A DNA stretch of 64,000 bases from assembly GCF_002237655.1 (NCBI RefSeq), contig NZ_NOKT01000010.1, positions 124,001-188,000 on the forward strand, given 5' to 3'. A program made the translations under genes and the position numbers. The notes beneath the pieces are model-generated. The model was not told the origin of the DNA. It searched no databases and was given only the letters and a program-made list of their open reading frames with translations. This DNA is from Streptomyces sp. XY006. Its GTDB lineage: Bacteria > Actinomycetota > Actinomycetes > Streptomycetales > Streptomycetaceae. Numbering within the stretch: position 1 is the first letter of the stretch; each line of letters begins with the position of its first letter. Below, in pieces: positions 17,746 to 26,390 of this stretch.

Positions 17746-18930
17746 ATGCGCAGAACCGCTCTCTTCGCGGCCGCGGCCGCCCTCGTCGCCGGTGTCCTCG
17801 CCTGGCCCGCCGGCGCCGCACCCAGTGCCCCCGCCGCCCCCGCGGCCTTCGTCCACCCCGGAGTCACCGTCTCCAAGGGGCAGTTGGACTTCGCCCGGTC
17901 CCAGGTCAACGCCGGCGCCCAGCCCTGGAAGGGCGCCTTCGACCGGATGATGGCGAGCAAGTACGCCGACCTGAACCGCACGCCCAAGCCCCGGGCGGTC
18001 GTCGAGTGCGGCTCGTACTCCAACCCCAACTACGGCTGCACCGACGAACGCGAGGACGCGATCGCCGCGTACACCCAGGCCCTGGCCTGGTACATCACGC
18101 GCGACGAACGGCACGCGCGCAAGGCCATCGAGCTGATGGACGCCTGGTCCGCCGTGATCCGCGACCACACCAACAGCAACGCGCCCCTGCAGACCGGCTG
18201 GGCCGGATCCTCCTGGCCCCGGGCCGCCGAGATCATCAAGCACACGTACACCGGGACCTGGGCAAACTCCGGCCGCTTCGCCACCATGCTCCGCACGGTC
18301 TACCTGCCGGAGATCATCAACGGCTCCAACTCCAACGGCAACTGGGAGCTGTCGATGATGGAGGCCGCCGTCGGCATCTCCGTCTTCCTGGAGGACAAGG
18401 CCTCCTACGACAAGGCCATGGCGAAGTTCCGCACCCGCACGGCCGCCTACATCTACCTGGAGTCCGACGGCGCGCTGCCCAGGACCGTGCCCAGCCAGAA
18501 CCTGGACACCCGGGACAAGATCGTCAAGTACTGGCAGGGGCAGTCGACCTTCGTCAACGGGCTCAGCCAGGAGACCTGCCGCGACTTCACCCACACCGGC
18601 TACGGCCTCTCGGCCATCTCGCACGTCGCCGAGACCAGCCGGATCCAGGGCCAGGACCTCTACGGCACGGACGTCGGGGAGCGGCTGCGCCACGGCCTCG
18701 GCTTCCACGCCAAGTACGAGCTCGGCGGCGCCGTCCCGAGCTGGCTGTGCGGCGGCTCGCTCAAGCCCGGACTCGGCCCGATCACCGAGGTCGGCCACAA
18801 CGCCCTCGCCAACCGCCTCGGGCACGCCATGACCAACACCGAGACGCTGACCCTGCGCGGCCGCCCCGCCGGCAGCAACAACCTCTTCGTCGCCTGGGAG
18901 ACCCTCACCCACGGCGACAACCCCGCCTGA
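17746..18930 (+). CDS. Secreted alginate-lyase-family protein
   Basis: A 394-residue protein with a Sec signal peptide (MRRTALFAAAAALVAGVLAW, cleavage after AGA near residue 24). The mature part is an alpha/alpha toroid of the alginate lyase family, with repeated helical stretches (YTQALAWYITRD, WELSMMEAAVGISVF) and the typical NGNWELSM and TGYGL segments. It probably cleaves an acidic polysaccharide outside the cell; the substrate is not determined. GGAAGG precedes the ATG. It stands alone under its own promoter with a sugar-type operator. Confidence 0.85.
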   Translation: MRRTALFAAAAALVAGVLAWPAGAAPSAPAAPAAFVHPGVTVSKGQLDFARSQVNAGAQPWKGAFDRMMASKYADLNRTPKPRAVVECGSYSNPNYGCTDEREDAIAAYTQALAWYITRDERHARKAIELMDAWSAVIRDHTNSNAPLQTGWAGSSWPRAAEIIKHTYTGTWANSGRFATMLRTVYLPEIINGSNSNGNWELSMMEAAVGISVFLEDKASYDKAMAKFRTRTAAYIYLESDGALPRTVPSQNLDTRDKIVKYWQGQSTFVNGLSQETCRDFTHTGYGLSAISHVAETSRIQGQDLYGTDVGERLRHGLGFHAKYELGGAVPSWLCGGSLKPGLGPITEVGHNALANRLGHAMTNTETLTLRGRPAGSNNLFVAWETLTHGDNPA

Positions 18931-19062
18931 GGCCCCCGACCGGCCGGGCGCGTCAGGGTTCCGTCAAAGACGGCCCCGCGGACCCGCCCGGCACCGGCAC
19001 GCCGCCCCGGCCGGCCGTAAGGTCGACGCTGCGCAGGCAGCAGACCGGAAGACAATGGGGCC

Positions 19063-21606
19063 ATGGCACGCGGCAAGCTACGGATCTACCTCGGTGCGGC
19101 ACCGGGCGTCGGCAAGACGTACGCGATGCTGTCCGAGGCGCACCGCCGCGTGGAGCGGGGCACGGACTGCGTGGTCGCCTTCGTCGAGCACCACGACCGG
19201 CCCCGCACCGAGGTGATGCTGCACAGTCTGGAGCAGGTGCCGCGCCGGGAGCTGGAGTACCGCGGCGGCGTCTTCCCCGAGATGGACCTCGACGCCGTGC
19301 TCGCCCGCCGCCCCCGGGTCGCCCTCGTGGACGAACTCGCCCACACCAACGTCCCCGGCTCCCGCAACGCCAAGCGCTGGCAGGACGTGGAGGAACTGCT
19401 GGCGGCCGGCATCGACGTGGTCTCGACCGTCAACATCCAGCACCTGGAGTCCCTCGGCGACGTCGTCGAGTCGATCACCGGCGTACGGCAGCAGGAGACC
19501 GTGCCGGACGAGGTGGTACGGCGGGCCGACCAGGTCGAGCTGGTCGACATGTCGCCCGAGGCGCTGCGGCGCCGGATGGCGCACGGCAACATCTACCAGC
19601 CCGACAAGGTCGACGCGGCCCTGTCGAACTACTTCCGCCCCGGCAACCTCACCGCCCTGCGCGAGCTGGCCCTGCTGTGGGTGGCCGACCGGGTCGACGC
19701 CCACCTCACCCGGTACCGCAGCGAGCACCGGGTGTCGCGGATCTGGGGCTCACGCGAGCGGATCGTGGTCGGCCTGACCGGCGGCCCCGAGGGCCGCACC
19801 CTCATCCGCCGCGCCGCCCGGCTGGCCGAGAAGGGCGCCGGCGGCGAGGTGCTCGCCGTCTACATAGCGCGCAGCGACGGGCTGACCTCCGCCTCGCCCA
19901 AGGAACTGGCCCTCCAGCGCACCCTGGCCGAGGACCTCGGCGGCACCTTCCACCACGTGGTCGGCGACGACATACCGGCCGCGCTGCTCTCCTTCGCCCG
20001 CGGGGTGAACGCCACCCAGATCGTGCTCGGCTCCTCCCGCCGCAAGACCTGGCAGTACGTCTTCGGACCCGGCGTCGGCGCCACCGTCGCGCGGGAGTCG
20101 GGACCCGACCTCGACGTGCACATCGTCACCCACGACGAGGTCGCCAAGGGCCGCGGCCTGCCGGTGGCCCGGGGCGCGCGCCTCGGGCGGTCCCGGCGGG
20201 TGTGGGGGTGGATCACCGGTGTCGCCGGGCCCCCGGTGCTGACGGCGCTGCTGAGCACCGTCGACCTCGGCCTCGCCAACGACATGCTGCTGTTCCTGGC
20301 CCTGACGGTGGCGGCGGCCCTGCTCGGCGGGCTGCTGCCCGCCCTGGCCTCGGCGGCCGTCGGGTCGCTGCTGCTGAACTACTTCTACACACCGCCCCTG
20401 CACCGGTGGACCATCGCCGACCCGAAGAACATCGTCGCCATCGTGATCTTCGTGGCGGTCGGCGCGGCCGTGGCCTCCGTGGTCGACCTCGCCGCCCGCC
20501 GCACCCATCAGGCGGCCCGGCTGCGCGCCGAGTCGGAGATCCTGTCGTTCCTCGCCGGCAACGTCCTGCGCGGCGAGACCGGCCTGGAGGAACTGCTGGA
20601 ACGGGTCCGGGAGACCTTCGGCATGGAGTCCGCCGCCCTGCTGGAACGCGAGAGCGACGTCGAGCCGTGGACCTGCGCGGGCCGCGTCGGCCAGGGGCGC
20701 CCCGTCGAGCGGCCCGACCAGGCGGACGTGGACATGCCGGTCGGGGACCACATGGCCCTCGCGCTGACCGGCCGGGTCCTGCCCGCCGAGGACCGCCGCG
20801 TGCTGGCCGCCTTCGCCGCCCAGGCCGCCGTCGTACTGGACCGGCGCAGGCTGCGGGAGGAGGCCGACCGGGCCCGGGCGCTCGCCGAGGGCAACCGGAT
20901 CCGCACGGCGCTGCTGGCCGCCGTCAGCCACGACCTGCGCACGCCGCTGGCCGGGATCAAGGCGGCGGTCTCCTCGCTGCGCTCCGAGGACGTGGAGTGG
21001 TCCGAGGAGGACCGGGCCGAATTGCTGGAGGGCATCGAGGAGGGCGCCGACCGGCTCGACCACCTCGTCGGCAACCTGCTCGACATGTCCCGCCTGCAGA
21101 CCGGCACCGTCACCCCGCTGATCCGCGAGATCGACCTCGACGAGGTGGCGCCGATGGCGCTCGGCGGGGTGCCCGAGGGCAGCGTCGAACTGGACGTGCC
21201 GGAGAGCCTGCCCATGGTCGAGGTGGATCCGGGACTGCTGGAGCGGGCCATGGCCAACCTCGTCGAGAACGCCGTCAAGTACGGTCCGCCGGGCGTGCCC
21301 GTGCTGGTCGCCGCCAGCGCGCTCGCCGACCGGGTGGAGGTGCGCGTGGCCGACCGGGGGCCGGGCGTCCCGGACACGGCCAAGGACCGCATCTTTGAAC
21401 CCTTCCAGCGCTACGGCGACGCCCCGCGCGGCGCCGGCGTGGGGCTGGGACTCGCGGTCGCCCGCGGCTTCGCCGAGGCCATGGGCGGCACCCTCAACGC
21501 CGAGGACACCCCGGGCGGCGGACTCACCATGGTCCTCACCCTCCGCGCGTCGGGAACGCGCCCGGGCGCCCTCCCCCTGGCAGAACCCGAAAGGCAGGTG
21601 TCATGA
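19063..21606 (+). CDS. kdpD: Sensor kinase KdpD
   Basis: An 847-residue potassium/turgor sensor. The N-terminal KdpD domain has GAAPGVGKT at residues 11-19 and VDELAHTNVPGSRN. A USP-like domain follows (about 225-360), then four transmembrane helices (about 380-475), a GAF-like segment, the H-box AAVSHDLRTPLAGI (His near residue 623) and an HATPase domain. It controls KdpE in response to low potassium. No kdpFABC genes are adjacent in this window. Its stop overlaps the kdpE start by four bases. Confidence 0.96.
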   Translation: MARGKLRIYLGAAPGVGKTYAMLSEAHRRVERGTDCVVAFVEHHDRPRTEVMLHSLEQVPRRELEYRGGVFPEMDLDAVLARRPRVALVDELAHTNVPGSRNAKRWQDVEELLAAGIDVVSTVNIQHLESLGDVVESITGVRQQETVPDEVVRRADQVELVDMSPEALRRRMAHGNIYQPDKVDAALSNYFRPGNLTALRELALLWVADRVDAHLTRYRSEHRVSRIWGSRERIVVGLTGGPEGRTLIRRAARLAEKGAGGEVLAVYIARSDGLTSASPKELALQRTLAEDLGGTFHHVVGDDIPAALLSFARGVNATQIVLGSSRRKTWQYVFGPGVGATVARESGPDLDVHIVTHDEVAKGRGLPVARGARLGRSRRVWGWITGVAGPPVLTALLSTVDLGLANDMLLFLALTVAAALLGGLLPALASAAVGSLLLNYFYTPPLHRWTIADPKNIVAIVIFVAVGAAVASVVDLAARRTHQAARLRAESEILSFLAGNVLRGETGLEELLERVRETFGMESAALLERESDVEPWTCAGRVGQGRPVERPDQADVDMPVGDHMALALTGRVLPAEDRRVLAAFAAQAAVVLDRRRLREEADRARALAEGNRIRTALLAAVSHDLRTPLAGIKAAVSSLRSEDVEWSEEDRAELLEGIEEGADRLDHLVGNLLDMSRLQTGTVTPLIREIDLDEVAPMALGGVPEGSVELDVPESLPMVEVDPGLLERAMANLVENAVKYGPPGVPVLVAASALADRVEVRVADRGPGVPDTAKDRIFEPFQRYGDAPRGAGVGLGLAVARGFAEAMGGTLNAEDTPGGGLTMVLTLRASGTRPGALPLAEPERQVS

Positions 21607-22286
21607 CCCGCGTCCTGGTGGTCGACGACGAGCCGCAGATCGTGCGCGCCCTCGTGATCAACCTCAAGGCACGCACGTACGAGGTCGACGCGGCCCACGA
21701 CGGTGCCACGGCCCTCCAGCTCGCCGCGGCCCGCCACCCCGACGTGGTCGTCCTCGACCTCGGGCTGCCCGACATGGACGGCGTCGACGTGATCCGGGGC
21801 CTGCGCGGCTGGACGCGGGTGCCGATCCTGGTGCTGTCCGCGCGGCACTCCTCCGACGAGAAGGTCGAGGCGCTGGACGCCGGTGCCGACGACTACGTGA
21901 CCAAGCCCTTCGGCATGGACGAGCTGCTGGCGCGGCTGCGGGCCGCCGTGCGCCGGGCCGAGCCGGCCGGTACCGGTGAGGGCGACGTGATCGTGGAGAC
22001 CGGCGAGTTCACGGTCGATCTGGCCGCCAAGAAGGTCCAGCGCGCAGGCAGGGACGTCCGGCTGACCCCCACCGAGTGGCACCTGCTGGAGGTCCTGGTG
22101 CGCAACAGCGGCCGCCTGGTGGGGCAGAAGCAGCTGCTGCAGGAGGTGTGGGGGCCGTCGTACGGGACGGAGACCAACTATCTGCGCGTGTACATGGCGC
22201 AGCTGCGCAGGAAGCTGGAGGCGGATCCGTCCCATCCCAAGCACTTCGTCACCGAGCCGGGGATGGGCTACCGGTTCGAGAAATAG
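21603..22286 (+). CDS. kdpE: Response regulator KdpE
   Basis: A 227-residue OmpR-family regulator with phospho-acceptor Asp52 (VVLDLGLPDMDG), switch residue Lys in YVTKPFG, and a winged-helix C-terminus ending EPGMGYRFEK. ATGA overlap with kdpD shows translational coupling. The expected target, a kdpFABC operon, is not in the window. Confidence 0.96.
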   Translation: MTRVLVVDDEPQIVRALVINLKARTYEVDAAHDGATALQLAAARHPDVVVLDLGLPDMDGVDVIRGLRGWTRVPILVLSARHSSDEKVEALDAGADDYVTKPFGMDELLARLRAAVRRAEPAGTGEGDVIVETGEFTVDLAAKKVQRAGRDVRLTPTEWHLLEVLVRNSGRLVGQKQLLQEVWGPSYGTETNYLRVYMAQLRRKLEADPSHPKHFVTEPGMGYRFEK

Positions 22287-22339
22287 GGTCCTCACCACAG
22301 CGCTACGGAGATGTCGGCAGGCCCCGGTACGCTTCAGAT

Positions 22340-22738
22340 ATGAGTGCTGTTCCTCGTTCCGAAAAGCCGGCGGGCCGGTTCCGGCGCATGCTTGACCGGC
22401 TCTCCTCGTCGCAGGAGGACCTGGAGTCCGAGGAACTGCGGGAGGACACCGCGACGGCCGGCTGCACCCGGATCGGAGACTGCCAGGACCGCCAGATAGT
22501 GACGGTTACTGGTACCTTGCGCACGGTCACCCTGCGGCCGCGGGCCGGAGTCCCGGCGCTGGAGGCCGAGCTGTTCGACGGCTCGGCGGCGCTGGACGTG
22601 GTGTGGCTCGGCCGGCGCTCCATCGTCGGCATAGAGCCGGGCCGCAAGCTGATCGCATCGGGCCGGATCTCCATGAGCCGGGGCCGCCGGGTGCTGTTCA
22701 ATCCCAAGTACGAACTGAGACCCCTCGGACGGGAGTAG
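22340..22738 (+). CDS. OB-fold nucleic-acid-binding protein
   Basis: A 132-residue protein with one OB-fold (about residues 45-128; REDTATAG through VTVTGTLRTVTLRP and SGRISMSRGRRVLFNPKYEL), resembling the anticodon/RecG-type OB domain. It may bind single-stranded nucleic acid. The shadow frame starting at 22076 overlaps kdpE, so ATG 22340 is the start, although its ribosome site is weak. The DUF3159 gene starts three bases after its stop. Confidence 0.88.
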   Translation: MSAVPRSEKPAGRFRRMLDRLSSSQEDLESEELREDTATAGCTRIGDCQDRQIVTVTGTLRTVTLRPRAGVPALEAELFDGSAALDVVWLGRRSIVGIEPGRKLIASGRISMSRGRRVLFNPKYELRPLGRE

Positions 22739-22741
22739 CCG

Positions 22742-23473
22742 GTGACGTCGCTCGACAAGCCGACCGAAGAGAATTCTGCGGACGACGCCCGGGCGGTGAC
22801 CGAGGCCGCCCTGTTCGAGGCGTTCGGCGGCGTGCGGGGCATGGTCGAGACGGTGGTGCCCGGCCTGCTCTTCGTCACCATCTACACGATCAACAAGGAC
22901 CTGCACCTGTCGGCGATCGCGGCGCTGGCCGTGTCGCTGGTGCTGGTCGTGGTCCGGCTGGTGATGAAGGACACCGTCAAGCACGCCTTCAGCGGTGTCT
23001 TCGGCGTGGCCTTCGGTGTCGTCTTTGCGATGATGACCGGCAACGCCAAGGACTTCTACCTGCCCGGCATGCTCTACACGCTGGGCCTCGGCCTCGCCTA
23101 CGTGATCACCGCCCTGTGCGGGGTGCCGCTGATCGGGCTGATCCTCGGGCCGGTGTTCAAGGAGAACCTCTCCTGGCGCACGCGGAATCCGGGGCGCAAG
23201 AAGGCGTACACCAAGGCCAGTTACGCCTGGGGCGCGATCCTGCTCGCCAAGTGCGCGATCCTCTTCCCGCTGTACTGGTGGGCGGACACCACGCAGCTGG
23301 GCTGGGTCCTGGTCGCTTTGAAGATCCCGCCCTTCCTGCTCGCGGTATGGCTGACCTGGGTCTTCCTGGCGAAGGCGCCCGCGCCCATCGACGTGTTCGC
23401 GGAGATGGAGGCGGAGGAGAAGGCCGCCGAGGAGAGGGAGCGGCAGTCCGCCGCCCGGTCCGCCGAGCAGTGA
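22742..23473 (+). CDS. DUF3159 membrane protein
   Basis: A 243-residue integral membrane protein with about five or six helices, spanning roughly residues 30-215, and a Glu-rich charged C-terminus. It fits the actinobacterial DUF3159 family, which is regularly found between the OB-fold and TrkA genes. Its function is unknown; the neighbours suggest a role in cation homeostasis. The GTG start is three bases after the OB-fold gene. Confidence 0.88.
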   Translation: MTSLDKPTEENSADDARAVTEAALFEAFGGVRGMVETVVPGLLFVTIYTINKDLHLSAIAALAVSLVLVVVRLVMKDTVKHAFSGVFGVAFGVVFAMMTGNAKDFYLPGMLYTLGLGLAYVITALCGVPLIGLILGPVFKENLSWRTRNPGRKKAYTKASYAWGAILLAKCAILFPLYWWADTTQLGWVLVALKIPPFLLAVWLTWVFLAKAPAPIDVFAEMEAEEKAAEERERQSAARSAEQ

Positions 23474-23498
23474 TCGCGGACAGCTGAGCGAAAGGGGA

Positions 23499-23527
23499 GG
23501 GGCGTCCCGACTGGTTCGGGACGCCCC
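23499..23527. terminator. Bidirectional terminator
   Basis: A perfect 12-bp stem (GGGGCGTCCCGA and TCGGGACGCCCC) with a five-base loop lies between the convergent DUF3159 and TrkA genes, with short T-runs on both strands. Confidence 0.85.
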
Positions 23528-23548
23528 TTCCGTCTGCCCGGCCCGCGG

Positions 23549-24226
23549 TCAGCTCGCCGCGTTGTCCCGGCGTACCGACAGCAGGTCCTCCAGCTGCTCC
23601 TCACGGGCCTGCGCGGCCACGAAGAGGAGTTCGTCGCCCGCCTCCAGCGAGTCCTCCCGGGAGGGCGTCAGGACGCGCGTGCCGCGGATGATCGTGACCA
23701 GGGACGTGTCCTCGGGCCAGTCGACGTCGCCCACCTGCGTGCCGGCCAGGGCCGACTCCTCCGGCAGGGTCAGCTCGACGAGGTTGGCGTCGCCGTGGCT
23801 GAAGCGGAGCAGGCGGACCAGGTCGCCCACGCTCACCGCCTCCTCGACCAGGGCCGACATCAGACGTGGCGTGGAGACGGCGACGTCCACGCCCCAGGAC
23901 TCGTTGAACAGCCACTCGTTCTTCGGGTTGTTCACCCGGGCGACGACGCGCGGGACGCCGTACTCCGTCTTGGCCAGCAGCGAGACGACCAGGTTGACCT
24001 TGTCGTCGCCCGTCGCGGCGATCACGACGTTGCAGCGCTGGAGCGCCGCCTCGTCCAGGGACGTGATCTCGCACGCGTCGGCCAGCAGCCACTCGGCCTG
24101 CGGGACGCGCTCGACCGAGATGGCGGTCGGCGCCTTGTCGATCAGCAGGACCTCGTGGCCGTTCTCCAGCAGTTCGCCCGCGATCGAGCGGCCGACCGCG
24201 CCGGCTCCGGCAATGGCGACCCTCAT
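23549..24226 (-). CDS. TrkA-type potassium channel regulatory subunit (second of a pair)
   Basis: A 225-residue RCK protein: TrkA_N Rossmann domain beginning MRVAIAGAGAVGRSIA with the NAD-binding GxGxxG, then a TrkA_C domain. It is coupled to the preceding TrkA gene by a one-base overlap (TGATG). Such paired subunits gate Trk/Ktr-type potassium channels by sensing NAD(H), ATP or c-di-AMP. No channel subunit gene lies beside it. Confidence 0.93.
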   Translation of the reverse strand: MRVAIAGAGAVGRSIAGELLENGHEVLLIDKAPTAISVERVPQAEWLLADACEITSLDEAALQRCNVVIAATGDDKVNLVVSLLAKTEYGVPRVVARVNNPKNEWLFNESWGVDVAVSTPRLMSALVEEAVSVGDLVRLLRFSHGDANLVELTLPEESALAGTQVGDVDWPEDTSLVTIIRGTRVLTPSREDSLEAGDELLFVAAQAREEQLEDLLSVRRDNAAS

Positions 24227-24897
24227 CAGTGACCGCCCTCCTCTTCGGGACCCTTGGCGAACGCCGCCTCGACCTTGTCGACCTCGTCGGTGCGCATCAT
24301 CACGTGCACCAGGTCGCCCTCCTGGAGAACCGTCTGCGAGGTGGGCAGGACCGCCTCGCCGAGCCGGGTCAGGAACGCCACGCGCACGCCGGTCTCCTCC
24401 TGGATCCGGCTGATCTTGTGGCCGACCCAGGCGGTGGAGGTGTGCACCTCGGCGAGCTGGACACCGCCGGTCGGGTCGCGCCACAGCGGCTCGGCGCCGG
24501 AGGGGAGCAGCCGGCGCAGCATCTGGTCGGCCGTCCAGCGCACGGTTGCGACGGTGGGGATGCCCAGGCGCTGGTAGACCTCGGCGCGGCGCGGGTCGTA
24601 GATGCGCGCGGCGACGTTCTCGATGCCGAACATCTCGCGGGCCACGCGAGCGGCGATGATGTTGGAGTTGTCACCGCTGGAAACGGCGGCGAAGGCGCCG
24701 GCCTCCTCGATGCCCGCCTCCCTCAGGGTGTCCTGGTCGAAACCGACCCCGGTGACGCGGCGGCCGCCGAAGGAGGACCCCAGGCGGCGGAAGGCGGTGG
24801 GGTCCTGGTCGACCACGGCGACGGTGTGGCCCTGCTGCTCCAGGTTCTGGGCGAGGGCGGAACCGACCCTTCCGCAACCCATGATGACAATATGCAT
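24226..24897 (-). CDS. TrkA-type potassium channel regulatory subunit (first of a pair)
   Basis: A 223-residue RCK protein starting MHIVIMGCGRVGSALAQ, with Rossmann motif GCGRVG, the conserved acidic VVDQDP after beta-2 and a C-terminal TrkA_C domain (about 140-215). The arrangement of two RCK genes is the CeoB/CeoC pair of actinobacteria. Regulation by c-di-AMP through the TrkA_C domain is known for some family members but cannot be shown here. Confidence 0.93.
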   Translation of the reverse strand: MHIVIMGCGRVGSALAQNLEQQGHTVAVVDQDPTAFRRLGSSFGGRRVTGVGFDQDTLREAGIEEAGAFAAVSSGDNSNIIAARVAREMFGIENVAARIYDPRRAEVYQRLGIPTVATVRWTADQMLRRLLPSGAEPLWRDPTGGVQLAEVHTSTAWVGHKISRIQEETGVRVAFLTRLGEAVLPTSQTVLQEGDLVHVMMRTDEVDKVEAAFAKGPEEEGGH

Positions 24898-25144
24898 CGC
24901 GTCACACCGCGCTTCCTGCAGGCCCTCTGACCTTCATGAATGTCGTGCTCATGTCTCTCTTTCGGCTGGCCGGGCAACACGTCGCGGCCTGAGTGCGGGC
25001 CGCCAGGCAACATCATGCCGGTGAAATCACGCCATGATGCCCTCCGGGGGCGGTGCCGCGTCCGGCTGCCCGACTCCAACGTATCGGCAAAGGCGGGGGC
25101 GTTGCCGGGGCCCCGGTGAGGGCCCGGCGGGGGAGGAGACTGTC

Positions 25145-26059
25145 ATGACCATCGAGATCGACGTGCTGGTGCTGGGCGGCGCGGGTGTGGACACGATCGT
25201 GCACGTGCCCGCACTGCCCGTGCCCTACGCGGACAGCCACATGATCCGGCCCGGGATCGTGACCCGCGCGGGCCAGAGCGGGGACTTCGTCGCCCTCGCG
25301 GCGCACGCGCTGGGGCTGCGCACGCACCACCTCGACCTGCTCGGCGACGACCCCGAGGGCGACCTCGTCCGGGCGCTCCACCGCGACCGGGGCATCCCCC
25401 TCACCGCCGTCCCGCAGCCTCTCGGCACCAAGCGGGCCGTCAACCTCGTGGACCCCGACGGCAGGCGCCTGTCCCTCTACGACGCCACGCGCGCCGCCGA
25501 CACCGACCGGCTGCCCGAGGCCACGGTGCGGGAGCTGGCGGCCGTGAGCCGGCACGCCCATGTCGTCATCACCCAGCCGTGCGCCCACGCGCTGCCGGTC
25601 CTGCGCGCGGCGGGCGTCACGATCTCCACCGACCTGCACGACTGGGACGGGGTGAACCCGTATCACGAGCCGTTCGCCCACCAGGCCGACCTGGTCTTCC
25701 TCTCCAGCGCCGCCCTGGCCGACCCGGAGGCGACCATGCGGCGGATCGCCGGGCGGGGCCGCGCCCGGGCCGTCGTCGCCACCGCCGGGGCGGACGGGGC
25801 GTACCTGCTGGCCGACGGCGAGCTGACCCACGTACCCGCCGCCGCGCCCCCGGCCCCGGTCGTCGACTCCAACGGCGCCGGTGACGCCTTCGCGGCCGCG
25901 TTCCTGCACGCCTGGCTCGCCGGCGCACCACCCCGCGACTGCGCCCTGCACGGCACGGTGGCCGGCGCCTACGCCTGCACGGTGCCGTCGACCCGCACGG
26001 ACAGCATCGGCCGGGAGGAACTGGCGGCGGGGGTGGCGGCGCTGCTCACCGGCGGCTGA
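25145..26059 (+). CDS. PfkB family carbohydrate kinase
   Basis: A 304-residue ribokinase-like sugar or nucleoside kinase. The N-terminal signature region is LGGAGVDT, the central DLHDWDGVN segment follows, and the C-terminal signature DSNGAGDAFAAAF carries the anion hole and catalytic Asp. The ATG at 25145 has GGAGGAG upstream. The substrate is unknown. It stands between the TrkA pair and the KimA-like permease. Confidence 0.9.
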   Translation: MTIEIDVLVLGGAGVDTIVHVPALPVPYADSHMIRPGIVTRAGQSGDFVALAAHALGLRTHHLDLLGDDPEGDLVRALHRDRGIPLTAVPQPLGTKRAVNLVDPDGRRLSLYDATRAADTDRLPEATVRELAAVSRHAHVVITQPCAHALPVLRAAGVTISTDLHDWDGVNPYHEPFAHQADLVFLSSAALADPEATMRRIAGRGRARAVVATAGADGAYLLADGELTHVPAAAPPAPVVDSNGAGDAFAAAFLHAWLAGAPPRDCALHGTVAGAYACTVPSTRTDSIGREELAAGVAALLTGG

Positions 26060-26108
26060 TGGTCACCGGTGCCTGATGCGGCGGCTGATGCCCACCGGCG
26101 CGTGATGG

Positions 26109-26204
26109 TCACCGGCGGCTGATGCTCCGCACGCTCGCCATTGTGAGGATTCCGAGGACGACGAGTGTGGCTGCGGCGCCGAGCAGTTCCGCGGACGCGT
26201 GCAT
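26109..26204 (-). CDS. Small single-span membrane peptide (31 aa)
   Basis: A 31-residue ORF starting MHASAELLGAAATLVVLG, too short for ordinary gene finders. It has one hydrophobic helix (about residues 7-24) and a basic end (RSISRR). The ribosome site AGGAGG four bases before the ATG is near perfect, and TATATGACT 50 bases upstream resembles a -10 region. It lies divergently next to the KimA-like transporter and might act as an accessory peptide. That role is inference. Confidence 0.65.
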   Translation of the reverse strand: MHASAELLGAAATLVVLGILTMASVRSISRR

Positions 26205-26360
26205 GGGGCCTCCTGAGGCGGTGTCGGGCCAGGTCGGGGACGGGGTAAGTCATATAGGCATGGAAGTGGCGTGACCTGCGGAATCCGCAGCCGCACGAGC
26301 CTCTGAATTCACTCGGAGAGCAGAGGGAACGCCGATGAGGGGTGGCGGGTGGGCGGCCCC

Positions 26361-26390
26361 GCGTTCGAACGCTTACGATCCTCTGTTGTG
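26361..26390 (+). promoter_or_regulatory. Leaderless promoter of the KimA-like gene with palindrome
   Basis: The palindrome GCGTTCGAACGC (26361-26372) abuts a -10 box TACGAT (26374-26379). The GTG start codon at 26388 lies where transcription should begin, so the message is probably leaderless. There is no ribosome-binding site and no good -35 box. The palindrome looks like an operator. Confidence 0.5.

Noticed and set aside
18006..21398. A 1130-codon plus-strand frame over the lyase and kdpD genes
   Set aside because: It is the +1 shadow of two clear genes with intact motifs; the translation is an Arg/Pro/His-rich string.
26361..26372. LexA (SOS) box
   Set aside because: The actinobacterial LexA site is GAAC-N4-GTTC; here the halves are in the opposite order and adjacent (GTTCGAAC).
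26205..26387. c-di-AMP (ydaO-type) riboswitch upstream of the KimA-like gene
   Set aside because: The conserved aptamer segments are not recognisable, and the gene seems to be transcribed from its own start codon, leaving no leader for a riboswitch.
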